From positions 62,001 through 126,000 of the forward strand of contig JAHRFE010000015.1 of assembly GCA_019084245.1 (NCBI GenBank): a stretch of 64,000 nt of DNA, written 5' to 3'. The position numbers and the translations under genes are program-made. Positions 50,725-59,240 of this stretch are shown piece after piece (position 1 is the first letter of the stretch; every line of letters begins with the position of its first letter). The stretch comes from Hoeflea sp. GTDB lineage: Bacteria; Pseudomonadota; Alphaproteobacteria; Rhizobiales; Rhizobiaceae. The notes under the pieces were generated by a model. The model ran no database searches and was not told the DNA's origin. It saw only the letters and a list, made by a program, of their open reading frames with translations.

Positions 50725-53106
50725 TTACCGCGTCACCAGCCGCGGCATCCCCTGGTGTCCATCGGTGAGCCCGATCGCCGCCTGGACAATGGCCGCCGCG
50801 TCGATGCCGAAATGATGGTAGAGGTCGCCGATCGTGCCGGTCTGGCCGAAATGCTCGACGCCGAGCGGGATGGTCTGGTGGCCCTGCACCGAGCCGATCC
50901 AGCCCAATGTGGCCGGATGGCCGTCGATGACGGTGACGATCTTGCAGTGCCGGGGCAGGGCGGAGGTCAGCGTCTCGATATGGCTTTCCGCTGACGCATT
51001 GCCACGCGAGCGGGCGCGCTGCGCCGCGGTCCAGCCGGCGTTGAGCCGGTCGGCCGAGGTCACCGCCAGCACGCCGACATCGCGCCGTGTCTCGGCGATG
51101 CGGCCCGCAGCCTTGATCGCCTCGGGCGCGACGGCGCCCTGATAGGCGATCACCACCTCGCAATTGGGGCCGGGCTTGCGCAGCCAGTAGGCGCCGTCGA
51201 TGGCGCCCTGGCGGAAATCCTCGTCGGCGCGGGTGCCCGGCTGCTCGATCGGGTTGGTGGTGAGCCTGAGATACACAGAGCCGCCGGTTTCGTCGCGCAA
51301 CCAGGTGCGCTCGTCCGGATCGCCCTCGCCATCCTTCTGCATGTAGTCAAACGCCCATTTCATGATCACCGCCAGTTCGTCGGCAAAGGCCGGCTCGAAC
51401 GCCGCCAGCCCGTCCTGGCTCATGCCGATCAGCGGCGAGCCGATCGACTGGTGGGCGCCGCCTTCCGGCGCCAGCGTCACGCCCGAAGGGGTGCCGACGA
51501 TCATGAAGCGCGAATCCTGGTAGCAGGCGTAGTTGAGCGCATCGAGCCCGCGGGCGACGAAGGGATCGTAGACGGTGCCGATCGGGATCAGCCGCTTGCC
51601 GAACAGCGAATGCGAGAGGCCCGCGGCGCCGAGCAGCAGGAACAGGTTCATCTCGGCGATGCCCAATTCGATGTGCTGGCCGTCGGGCGCGAACTCCCAT
51701 TTGGCGGTCGAGGGGATGTTGTGGGTCTTGAAGGTGTCGGCGCGGGCTTCGCGGGCAAACAGCTTGCGCCGGTTCACCCACGGCCCGAGATTGGTGGTGC
51801 CGGTGACATCGGGCGAGGTGGTGACGATCCGCGCCGCAAGTTCGCTGTCGGTCTTGGACAGATCGTCGAGGATCTTGCCGAAGGCCATCTGCGTCGAGAT
51901 CTCGCGATCCGTTGCGATCCCGATCTCGGGCGTGGCGATGACATGGTCGGAATAGCGCCGCCGTCCGCGCGCGAAGAACGGTGTCTGGTCGAGGAACGCC
52001 TGGAACGCCTGGGGATCGGCGACGGTGGCGAATTTCTCCCACTCCTCTCCCTCGGGCACGCCCATGTGACGCTGCCATTCGGCCATCTGGGTCTTGTTCA
52101 TCAGCCCGCCATGATTGTCCTTGTGCCCGGCGATCGGCGTGCCCCAGCCCTTGATCGTGTAGGCGAGGAAGCAGACCGGCCGGTCATGGTCGATCGAGGC
52201 AAAGGCGTCCGCCATGGTCGAGACGCAGTTGCCGCCGAGATTTTCCATGAGATCGGCCAGTTCCCGGTCGGAGCGCGACTCGATAAGCGCGGTGACGTCG
52301 CCCTGGTCGCCAAGATCGTCCATCAGGTGCTTGCGCCAGACCGCGCCGCCCATGAAGGTGAGCGCCGCGTAAAGCTGGTTGGGGCAAGTGTCGATCCAGT
52401 CCTTGAGCTTGTCGCCGCCGTCCTCGGCAAAGGCCGCCCGCTGCAAATGGCCGTATTTGACCCTGACCACGTCCCAGCCAAAGGCCTCGAAGATCTTCTC
52501 GACGCGGCGGAACAGGCCCTCATGGACGATGCCGTCGAGCGACTGGCGATTGTAGTCGATGATCCACCAGGTGTTGCGCAGGTCGTTCTTCCAGCCCTCC
52601 TGCAGCGTCTCGTAGATATTGCCCTCGTCGAGCTCGGCGTCGCCGACCAGCGCCACCATGCGACCCGGCTTGAGGTCATGGCCCCAGTCCTTGGCCGAGA
52701 TATAGTCCTGCACGATCGAGGCGAACGAGGTGATGGCGACGCCGAGCCCCACCGAGCCGGTGGAGAAATCGACGTCGTCAATGTCCTTGGTGCGCGACGG
52801 GTACGACTGCACGCCGCCTAGCCCACGGAAATTCTCCATCTTCTCGCGCGTCTGGTTGCCCATCAGGTACTGGATGGCGTGGAAGATCGGCGAGGCGTGC
52901 GGCTTGACCGCCACCCGGTCTTCTGGCCTCAATGCCGAAAAATACAGCGCCGTCATGATCGACACCATCGAGGCCGAGGACGCCTGGTGCCCGCCCACCT
53001 TGATGCCGTCCGCCTTGGGGCGGATGTGGTTGGCGTTATGGATCATCCAGTGCGACAGCCACAACAGCCGCTGTTCGATGGTCTTGAGATGGGCTGCGTC
53101 GCTCAT
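50725..53106 (-). CDS. mdeB: AceE-like thiamine-diphosphate E1 enzyme (MdeB-like; often annotated transketolase)
   Basis: A 793-residue enzyme. The first half has GGHQASSASMVSIMTALYF, KPHASPIFHAIQYLMG, FSTGSVGLGVAIT and the diphosphate motif VALVGDAELDEGNIYETLQEGWKNDLRNTWWIIDYNRQSLDG (in parts); the second half has HIELGIAEMNLFLLLGAAG and the Pyr domain. The layout follows the homodimeric E1 (AceE) of pyruvate dehydrogenase more than true transketolase. In Pseudomonas putida the mdeB gene next to methionine gamma-lyase encodes such an E1, reported to prefer 2-oxobutyrate. A methionine gamma-lyase gene lies 1.3 kb away here, which supports that role. It overlaps the racemase stop by ATGA. Confidence 0.72.
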   Translation of the reverse strand: MSDAAHLKTIEQRLLWLSHWMIHNANHIRPKADGIKVGGHQASSASMVSIMTALYFSALRPEDRVAVKPHASPIFHAIQYLMGNQTREKMENFRGLGGVQSYPSRTKDIDDVDFSTGSVGLGVAITSFASIVQDYISAKDWGHDLKPGRMVALVGDAELDEGNIYETLQEGWKNDLRNTWWIIDYNRQSLDGIVHEGLFRRVEKIFEAFGWDVVRVKYGHLQRAAFAEDGGDKLKDWIDTCPNQLYAALTFMGGAVWRKHLMDDLGDQGDVTALIESRSDRELADLMENLGGNCVSTMADAFASIDHDRPVCFLAYTIKGWGTPIAGHKDNHGGLMNKTQMAEWQRHMGVPEGEEWEKFATVADPQAFQAFLDQTPFFARGRRRYSDHVIATPEIGIATDREISTQMAFGKILDDLSKTDSELAARIVTTSPDVTGTTNLGPWVNRRKLFAREARADTFKTHNIPSTAKWEFAPDGQHIELGIAEMNLFLLLGAAGLSHSLFGKRLIPIGTVYDPFVARGLDALNYACYQDSRFMIVGTPSGVTLAPEGGAHQSIGSPLIGMSQDGLAAFEPAFADELAVIMKWAFDYMQKDGEGDPDERTWLRDETGGSVYLRLTTNPIEQPGTRADEDFRQGAIDGAYWLRKPGPNCEVVIAYQGAVAPEAIKAAGRIAETRRDVGVLAVTSADRLNAGWTAAQRARSRGNASAESHIETLTSALPRHCKIVTVIDGHPATLGWIGSVQGHQTIPLGVEHFGQTGTIGDLYHHFGIDAAAIVQAAIGLTDGHQGMPRLVTR

Positions 53107-53810
53107 GCGCTTGGATCCTTGGAGAGTGCGAAATCCACCGCCGCCCGGGCATGAAGCGCAGTGGTGTTGAATGCCGGCAGGTCGATGTCGTCCTGCGAGA
53201 TCAGCAGGCCCACTTCGGTGCAGCCGAAGATCACGCCGTCAGCGCCGTTCTTGCGCGCGGTCTCGAAGATGCGGAGATACCGGTTCTTCGACGCCGGGCT
53301 GATGATGCCCCGGCAGAGCTCGTCATAGATGATGCGGTGAACATCATCGCGCTCGGTCTGGTCGGGCACGCAAACCTCGATGCCATGCCTTTGCCGCAGC
53401 CTGTCCTTGTAGAAGTCCTTCTCCATGGTGAAGCGTGTGGCAAGCAGCAGCGGCGAGGTGCATCCGCTGTTCCGGATCGCCTCCGCCGTCACATCGGCGA
53501 TGTGAAACAGCGGGATCGTCAGCGCCGCCTGCACCTCGTCGGCGCAGATATGCATGGTGTTGGTGCAAATCAGCAGGCACTCGGCTCCGGCGCCCTCAAG
53601 CTCGACCGCGGCCTTGACCAGCAGCCTGGCGGCGTCCGACCAGTTGGCCTCGGCCTGGAGCGCCGCAATCGGCGCGAAATCAAAGGATCTGAGCAGGATT
53701 TCGGCGGAGTGCAGACCGCCCAGCCTGTCGCGGACCATCTCGTTGAGCAACTGGTAATAGGTGAGGGTGCTTTCCCAGCTCATTCCCCCCAGAAGACCGA
53801 TTGTCCGCAT
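53103..53810 (-). CDS. aspartate/glutamate racemase-family protein
   Basis: A 235-residue cofactor-independent racemase. The two catalytic cysteines lie in LLICTNTMHIC and VIFGCTEVGLL, with LGGMSWESTLTYYQLLNE at the N-terminus, the pattern of the YgeA/aspartate racemase group. It overlaps the E1-like gene by ATGA and so is co-translated with it. Its substrate is unknown; in this context an amino acid related to methionine or its products is possible but unproven. It is divergent from an Lrp-family regulator, 126 bases away. Confidence 0.85.
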   Translation of the reverse strand: MRTIGLLGGMSWESTLTYYQLLNEMVRDRLGGLHSAEILLRSFDFAPIAALQAEANWSDAARLLVKAAVELEGAGAECLLICTNTMHICADEVQAALTIPLFHIADVTAEAIRNSGCTSPLLLATRFTMEKDFYKDRLRQRHGIEVCVPDQTERDDVHRIIYDELCRGIISPASKNRYLRIFETARKNGADGVIFGCTEVGLLISQDDIDLPAFNTTALHARAAVDFALSKDPSA

Positions 53811-53864
53811 TGTCTCTCTCCCAATTGACCTCAGTGTATCAGCGTGTTTGAGCGAAAGGGCGCC

Positions 53865-53880
53865 AAGAAACGCTTTTCTT
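53865..53880. promoter_or_regulatory. inverted repeat between racemase and Lrp genes
   Basis: AAGAAA (53865-53870) and TTTCTT (53875-53880) are separated by CGCT in the 126-base divergent promoter region. It is a candidate Lrp-type operator. Confidence 0.35.
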
Positions 53881-53936
53881 CAAGCAAAATATGGTGATAA
53901 ATCGCGTATCGTGACTGATCATGAGGGATTCTCCGC

Positions 53937-54389
53937 GTGGATGACATCGACATGGCAATCGTGCGCCAACTTGCCGCCAACGGCCGCATCTCGCTCAACG
54001 ATCTCAGCGACGCGGTCGGCCTGAGCCCGACGCCCACCTCCCGGCGCATCCGGCAGCTTGAGGCGGAGGGCATCATCACCGGCTATCACGCCAAGCTTGA
54101 CGAGACGGCGCTCGGCTTTCCCGTCTCGGTCTTCGTCTCCGTCCGCCTCGACAAGCAGGTGGATGAGGCCCTGGCGGTGTTCGAGGAGGCCATCAAGCGG
54201 TTTCCCGAGGTGGTCGACTGCTGGCTGATGACCGGCAACCGGGATTACCTGATGCGGGTCGCCACCCGGGATCTCGCCGATTTCGAGAGGTTCCTGACCC
54301 AGCGTCTGACCCGGATCAGGGGCGTCGCCTCCATCGAATCGTCAATCCCGCTGCGCCGCGTCAAGGCGACGCCGGCCCGGATCCCCTGA
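53937..54389 (+). CDS. Lrp/AsnC-family transcriptional regulator (next to the racemase/E1 operon)
   Basis: A 150-residue regulator: helix-turn-helix (DMAIVRQLAANGRISLNDLSDAVGLSPTPTSRRIRQLEAEGII) followed by a RAM ligand domain (LGFPVSVFVSVRLDKQ..., CWLMTGNRDYLMRVA, FLTQRLTRIRGVASIESSIPLRRVK). It starts at GTG 53937 with GAGGGA upstream. It diverges from the racemase and E1-like genes and probably controls them in response to an amino acid. It converges with methionine gamma-lyase. Confidence 0.9.
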   Translation: MDDIDMAIVRQLAANGRISLNDLSDAVGLSPTPTSRRIRQLEAEGIITGYHAKLDETALGFPVSVFVSVRLDKQVDEALAVFEEAIKRFPEVVDCWLMTGNRDYLMRVATRDLADFERFLTQRLTRIRGVASIESSIPLRRVKATPARIP

Positions 54390-54414
54390 CACCGCCGCTG
54401 ACGCCGGCCCAGCC

Positions 54415-55620
54415 TCAGGCCGCCGCCCGCACCGGATCATCGGTGAGCGCCTGAGCGAGGTCGTCGATGATGTCGGCCACATCCTCAAGCCCCACCGACA
54501 GCCGGATCAGCCCGTCCGAAATGCCGTGCTCGGCGCGTTCCTCGGCGGTATAGGTCGAATGCGTCATGCTGGCCGGGTGCTGGATCAGCGATTCGGCGTC
54601 GCCGAGCGAGACCGCGCGGCCGATCATGGTCAGCCGGTTCATCAGCCGCCGTCCGGCCTCGATGCCGCCGTCGAGTTCGAAGGCGATCATCGCGCCGAAG
54701 CCGGGCATCTGCCGTGCGGCAAGATCATGCTGCGCGAAGCTCCTGAGCCCCGGGTAATGCACCTTGGCGACGCCCGCCGCACCTTCCAGCATGGCCGCCA
54801 CCGTTTGTGCATTGGCGCAATGCCGCTCCATCCGTAGCGCCAGTGTCTTCAGGCCGCGCAGGATCAGCATGGCGTTGAACGGCGCCATCACCGCGCCGGT
54901 CATGTCCTTCATGCCGTAGAGGCGGATCTGCGAGACCTGCTCGGCGCGCCCGACCAGCAGGCCCGCCACCACGTCGCCATGGCCGCCGAGATATTTCGTG
55001 GCCGAATGGACGACGATGTCGGCACCCAGTTCTATCGGCCGCGTCAGATAGGGGGTGGCGTAGGTGTTGTCGACCACCACCGTCGCCCCGCTGGCGTGCG
55101 CAATCTCCGAGACCGCCGCGATGTCGACCAGCCGCATGTTGGGGTTGGCCGGCGTCTCGAAATAGACCACCCGCGTCCTGTCCGAGATCACTGCTGCGAG
55201 GTTTTTGGGCTCGGTCATGTCGACATGAGTGACGGTGATGCCGAACTTGGCAAGCCCGTGGCGCATGAAGGCGAAGGTGCAGCCATAGAGCGTCTTGTCG
55301 ACAATGACCTCGTCGCCCGGCGCCAGCAGCGTCCACAGGGTGGCGGCGATGGCGCCCATGCCCGAGGACAGCGCCAGGCCCGCCTCGGCGCCTTCCAGCA
55401 CCGCGATTCGCTTTTCAAGAAGATCGAGCGTCGGATTGGAGATGCGCGAATAGATATGGCCCGGCCGCTCGCCTGCGAACATCTCGCCGCCGGCTTCCGC
55501 ACTTTCGAACGCAAAGGTCGAGGTCAGGTGCAGGGGCGGCGTCAGCGCGCCCTCATTGTCCATCGGATTGTAGCCGTGGTGGATGGCGCGGGTGGAGAAA
55601 CTCTTGCTGCGGGCGGTCAT
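54415..55620 (-). CDS. mdeA: methionine gamma-lyase
   Basis: A 401-residue PLP enzyme of the Cys/Met metabolism family. The PLP lysine lies in VVHSATKYLGGHGDV; the hallmark of methionine gamma-lyase is C114 in LYGCTFAFMRHG, equivalent to Cys116 of the P. putida enzyme and generally replaced in cystathionine lyases. Further motifs are YSRISNPTLDLLEKRIAVLEGAE and SLGDAESLIQHPASMTHS. It splits methionine to methanethiol, ammonia and 2-oxobutyrate. The start at 55620 has AAAGGA upstream. It is divergent from the Lrp-type gene at 55784. Confidence 0.88.
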   Translation of the reverse strand: MTARSKSFSTRAIHHGYNPMDNEGALTPPLHLTSTFAFESAEAGGEMFAGERPGHIYSRISNPTLDLLEKRIAVLEGAEAGLALSSGMGAIAATLWTLLAPGDEVIVDKTLYGCTFAFMRHGLAKFGITVTHVDMTEPKNLAAVISDRTRVVYFETPANPNMRLVDIAAVSEIAHASGATVVVDNTYATPYLTRPIELGADIVVHSATKYLGGHGDVVAGLLVGRAEQVSQIRLYGMKDMTGAVMAPFNAMLILRGLKTLALRMERHCANAQTVAAMLEGAAGVAKVHYPGLRSFAQHDLAARQMPGFGAMIAFELDGGIEAGRRLMNRLTMIGRAVSLGDAESLIQHPASMTHSTYTAEERAEHGISDGLIRLSVGLEDVADIIDDLAQALTDDPVRAAA

Positions 55621-55756
55621 GGCGGGGTCCTTTCCGGTGCGGTGGCGGGCGCCCTCCGGAACACTCCGGAGCCGGGGCGCGCCCATCTGCCGCAACAATA
55701 TTGCCCTATCTTCAAAGGCATTGGATTGCTATTTATGCTCCGTCAACCAGTCAAAT

Positions 55757-55771
55757 TGGCAGAATCTGCCA
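55757..55771. promoter_or_regulatory. perfect 15-bp palindrome in the mdeA/mdeR intergenic region
   Basis: TGGCAG-AAT-CTGCCA, 12 bases before the regulator ATG and 137 bases from the mdeA start. It is a symmetric, Lrp-type operator candidate; binding here would autoregulate mdeR and could activate mdeA. Confidence 0.6.
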
Positions 55772-55783
55772 CGGAGATCGAAA

Positions 55784-56242
55784 ATGGACAGCAAGGATCG
55801 CCAGATCATCCGGGCCCTGCAGAAAAACGCGCGGATGACCAACCAGGATCTCGCCGCTGCGGTCAACCTGTCGCCGTCGCCCTGTCTCAGGCGGCTGCGC
55901 AATCTCGAGGACAGCGGCGCGATCCGGGGCTACAGCGTCGATGTCGACGCCAAGGCCTACGGGCTGCCGATGATGGTGTTCATCCGCATAAGGCTGGAAC
56001 GCCATACCGGCAGCCACATCCAGGAGTTCGAGGCCAGGATCCGGGCGATCGACGAAGTGCTGGAGTGCCATTTGATGACCGGACCCGCGGACTACCTGCT
56101 GCGCGTCGTGGTGGCAGGCCTCGACCATTACGAGGATTTCATCCGCAACCGCATCCACGCCATCGGCGGCATCGCCTCGATCGACACCAGCATCGTCTAT
56201 GGAACGGTCAAGAAGACTGGTGTGTTCCCGGCGCTGGCTTGA
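55784..56242 (+). CDS. mdeR: Lrp/AsnC-family regulator divergent from mdeA (MdeR-like)
   Basis: A 152-residue regulator: DSKDRQIIRALQKNARMTNQDLAAAVNLSPSPCLRRLRNLEDSGAIRGYS (HTH) and a RAM domain with LECHLMTGPADYLLRVVVAGLDHYEDFIRNRIHAIGGIASIDTSIVYGTVKKT. In P. putida mdeR encodes an Lrp-family activator divergent from mdeA, the same arrangement as here. It starts at 55784 (ACGGAGATCG upstream); the longer frame from 55583 overlaps mdeA. It is only moderately similar to the other Lrp protein at 53937. Confidence 0.75.
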   Translation: MDSKDRQIIRALQKNARMTNQDLAAAVNLSPSPCLRRLRNLEDSGAIRGYSVDVDAKAYGLPMMVFIRIRLERHTGSHIQEFEARIRAIDEVLECHLMTGPADYLLRVVVAGLDHYEDFIRNRIHAIGGIASIDTSIVYGTVKKTGVFPALA

Positions 56243-56278
56243 GCGCAAGGCCCGCGGCCCCGCGGTCTGGCCGGCGGA

Positions 56279-57109
56279 TCAGAGCGCCTGCGCCAGCGCG
56301 CAGAATTCGGCGACGCTCAGCGTTTCGGCGCGGCGGGTCGGGTCGATGCCGACGCGGGCGAGCAACGCCTCGCCGCCGAGCGGCTTCACGCTCTGCCGCA
56401 GCATCTTGCGCCGCTGGCCAAAGGCGGCATGGGTGACCCGCTCGAGCTTGTCGAGGTCGCAGGGCAGGCGCTCGCTGAGCGGCAGGATGCTGACCACGCT
56501 TGAGGTGACCTTGGGCGGCGGCGTGAAGGCCTGCGGCGGCACGTCGAACAGGATCTCGCTGTGGGTCAGCCAGCCGGCGAGCACGCCCAGCCGGCCGTAA
56601 TGGTTGGATCCCGGAGCCGCCACAATGCGCTGGCCGACTTCCTTCTGGAACATCAGCGTCATCGACGTCCAGAACGGGTTGTCCACGTCCGCCGTCAGCC
56701 AGTTGATCAAGAGCTGGGTGCCGACATTGTAGGGCAGGTTGGCGACGATCCTGGCGGGTGCGCCATCGGCCAGCGCCGTGAGATCGGTCTTCAGCGCATC
56801 GCCTTCGACGATTTCGAGCCGGCCCGGATAGCGCGCGGAAATCTCCTCGAGGATCGGCAGGCAGCGCGGGTCGCGCTCGATCGCCACGACCCGGGACGCG
56901 CCCTGCGCCAGGAGCGCCCGCGTCAGCCCGCCGGGGCCAGGACCGATTTCGAACACGGTGAAGCCGTCGAGCGGTCCGGCCGAGCGGGCGATCTTCGCCG
57001 TCAGGTTCAGATCGAACAGGAAATTCTGGCCGAGCGCCTTCTTGGGCGCCAGCCCGTGCGCCGCCACCACGTCGCGCAGCGGCGGCAGATCGTCATGGGA
57101 TGACGCCAT
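56279..57109 (-). CDS. rsmA: RsmA (KsgA), 16S rRNA A1518/A1519 dimethyltransferase
   Basis: A 276-residue SAM enzyme. It has [17 protein letters not shown], the SAM loop [19 protein letters not shown], and the target-base motif [17 protein letters not shown]. The C-terminal domain (about 205-276) has [17 protein letters not shown]. It modifies two adenines near the 3' end of 16S rRNA late in 30S assembly. The start codon overlaps the pdxA stop (TGATG), so it is coupled to pdxA. It is the last gene of the lpt operon. Confidence 0.96.
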   Translation of the reverse strand: MASSHDDLPPLRDVVAAHGLAPKKALGQNFLFDLNLTAKIARSAGPLDGFTVFEIGPGPGGLTRALLAQGASRVVAIERDPRCLPILEEISARYPGRLEIVEGDALKTDLTALADGAPARIVANLPYNVGTQLLINWLTADVDNPFWTSMTLMFQKEVGQRIVAAPGSNHYGRLGVLAGWLTHSEILFDVPPQAFTPPPKVTSSVVSILPLSERLPCDLDKLERVTHAAFGQRRKMLRQSVKPLGGEALLARVGIDPTRRAETLSVAEFCALAQAL

Positions 57110-58155
57110 CAGGCTGCGCTCGCTTGTCTGGACGCTTCGGTGTGCGCCATCCGGTCGGCGAGCTTGAGGGCTGCGATCAGGCTGTCGGCGCGGGCCTCGC
57201 CCTTGCCGGCGAGCGAGAACGCCGTGCCGTGATCGGGCGAGGTGCGGATGAAGGGCAGGCCCAGGGTGACATTGACCGAATCGTGAAAGCCGAGCGTCTT
57301 GGCCGGGATCAACGCCTGGTCGTGATACATGCAGATCGCCGCATCGTAAGTTGCCCGCGCCTCTGCATGGAACATGGTGTCGGCGGGCAGCGGACCGAAG
57401 GCGTTTATGCCGGCCGCGCGCAACTCGGCGACTGCCGGGGCGATGATCGCCTTGTCCTCGGCGCCCAGCGACCCATCCTCGCCGGCATGAGGGTTGAGGC
57501 CCGACACCGCAATCCGCGGGCTGGCCACGCCGAAGCGCGAGACCAGCTCGCGGGCAATGATCCGGCCGGTCTCGACGATCGCTTCGCGCGTCAGCGCGCC
57601 GGGGACGTCCTTCAGGGGAATGTGGATGGTAACCGGCGCCACCCGCAACTGCGGCCCGGCAAGCAACATCACCGGAGTGTGCGGCGGGGATCCGGGCGCG
57701 CCGCGGGCCTCGTCCGCCAGATGCGCCAGATACTCGGTATGCCCTGGAAAGCCGAAGCCCGAGGCATAGAGCACCGATTTGGCGATCGGGTTTGTCACCA
57801 CCGCGCAGGCGCGGCCGGCCAGGGTCAGCTCGACCGCCAGCCGGATGGCTTCAATGGTGGCTGCGGCATTGGCCGGATCAGGGACGCCGGCGCGCACGGG
57901 AACCGCGAGGGAAACGGGCAGGACCGGCAGGGCGGCGTCAAAATCCGTTGCCGCGCTGTCCGCCGAGGTTTCCCGGAGAGGGACCTCGAGGCCAATCATG
58001 GCTGCCCGCTCGGCCAGCATCTGCGGGTCGCCAATGAGGAAAAACGCGGGCAAATTGAGGGCGGCACGGTTTTTCCAGGCAAACAACGCCAGATCCGGTC
58101 CGATTCCGGCGGGATCGCCCATGGTCAAGGCCAGCGCGCGGCGGTTCCCGGTCAT
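57109..58155 (-). CDS. pdxA: PdxA, 4-hydroxythreonine-4-phosphate dehydrogenase
   Basis: A 348-residue NAD-dependent enzyme of vitamin B6 synthesis. It has [49 protein letters not shown] with the metal-binding histidine, [19 protein letters not shown], and [52 protein letters not shown]. It has an AAGGA ribosome site. It lies between the SurA-like gene and rsmA, the arrangement common in Gram-negative bacteria. Confidence 0.96.
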   Translation of the reverse strand: MTGNRRALALTMGDPAGIGPDLALFAWKNRAALNLPAFFLIGDPQMLAERAAMIGLEVPLRETSADSAATDFDAALPVLPVSLAVPVRAGVPDPANAAATIEAIRLAVELTLAGRACAVVTNPIAKSVLYASGFGFPGHTEYLAHLADEARGAPGSPPHTPVMLLAGPQLRVAPVTIHIPLKDVPGALTREAIVETGRIIARELVSRFGVASPRIAVSGLNPHAGEDGSLGAEDKAIIAPAVAELRAAGINAFGPLPADTMFHAEARATYDAAICMYHDQALIPAKTLGFHDSVNVTLGLPFIRTSPDHGTAFSLAGKGEARADSLIAALKLADRMAHTEASRQASAA

Positions 58156-58169
58156 GGCGGAGAAAGTCC

Positions 58170-59111
58170 TTACTTGTTGGCGATCACGGCGCGCTTGCGA
58201 ATCTCTGCAAGAAACTTCTTGGCTTCTTCCGACTCGCCATCACCTTCGTTTTCAGACCGGAAAACCATCTCGGCGGCCTTGTCATCCGAGACTGTCTTGG
58301 CCGAGCAGATGACGATGAACTCGACGCCGCGGTCGGTAATCCGGGTCTGAGTGGCGGATCCGGTCTCCGTCTTTTCGATCAACGGCTTCCATTCCGGCGG
58401 CAATTGCGGCTGCATGATGCGGCCGAGCTGGCGCAGCGAGACGTCACGCAGATCGCCGATGACCGAGGCAGCGCTGTCGCAGCCCTGGTAGCGTCCGCGC
58501 AATTGATCGGCTTCGCGCTTGCGGGCATTGAGCGTGGCATTCGAGCGCTTGTTAGCCGGAACAACGAAAATAACCTGCTGAAGAATGTATTCCGTGGTGG
58601 ATGGCTTGTCGGATCCGCGTTCAAGCATCTTGGACACGAGGTCCTGGGTCGACATGCCGCCGCCACGGCCACCGGTGGCCGCCTGGACGAGCCGCGGCCA
58701 GCTCATCTGGATCTGGATGTAGTTCTTGAAATGCTTCGGCGTGACGCCGGCCTGATTGAGAACATCTGTCAACTGCTTGGACGAAAGGTTGTTGGATGCG
58801 GCAAAACGTTCAAAGGACGCATTGACCTCCGCATCGGAGGCAAGGGCGCGGGCGCGCGCCGCTTCCTGACGCTTGAGCGCTTCCTCGATCAGTTGCTCCC
58901 GCGCTTTTTCACCGAGATTGCCGCCAGCGCGTTGCAGCTTCAGGAAGGCGACACGCCGGGCGATATCGACGCTGGTGATCGCCTGATTGTTGACAACAAT
59001 CTTGATTTCGCTCGCGGCAAAGGCGGAGGGAGCCGCGACCGGCGTGAGGGAAAACGCCAGAGCCGCCATGAGCAGAAAGCCGGAGAAGCGAAAGATCGCG
59101 GAAAAGTGCAT
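58170..59111 (-). CDS. surA: SurA-like periplasmic chaperone
   Basis: A 313-residue exported protein. The signal peptide ([23 protein letters not shown]) is followed by a SurA N-terminal domain ([28 protein letters not shown]) and a helical region. The C-terminal part (about 185-300) resembles a divergent parvulin domain without a clear set of active-site residues. SurA assists outer-membrane protein folding, and here it precedes lptD, its best-known client. The start at 59111 has GAGGA upstream; the longer frame to 59147 is rejected. Confidence 0.82.
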   Translation of the reverse strand: MHFSAIFRFSGFLLMAALAFSLTPVAAPSAFAASEIKIVVNNQAITSVDIARRVAFLKLQRAGGNLGEKAREQLIEEALKRQEAARARALASDAEVNASFERFAASNNLSSKQLTDVLNQAGVTPKHFKNYIQIQMSWPRLVQAATGGRGGGMSTQDLVSKMLERGSDKPSTTEYILQQVIFVVPANKRSNATLNARKREADQLRGRYQGCDSAASVIGDLRDVSLRQLGRIMQPQLPPEWKPLIEKTETGSATQTRITDRGVEFIVICSAKTVSDDKAAEMVFRSENEGDGESEEAKKFLAEIRKRAVIANK

Positions 59112-59240
59112 ACGTTCAGGTCCTCTGTTTCCGGTCAAAACCGACATGGGTCAGTCTCGCAAATCCGGCGCCGCCCGTAAATGCCTAACTCATGCGGCGA
59201 AAACGAGGCAGTGGTCTCAGGTCGTCCCCGTGCGGAAGTC

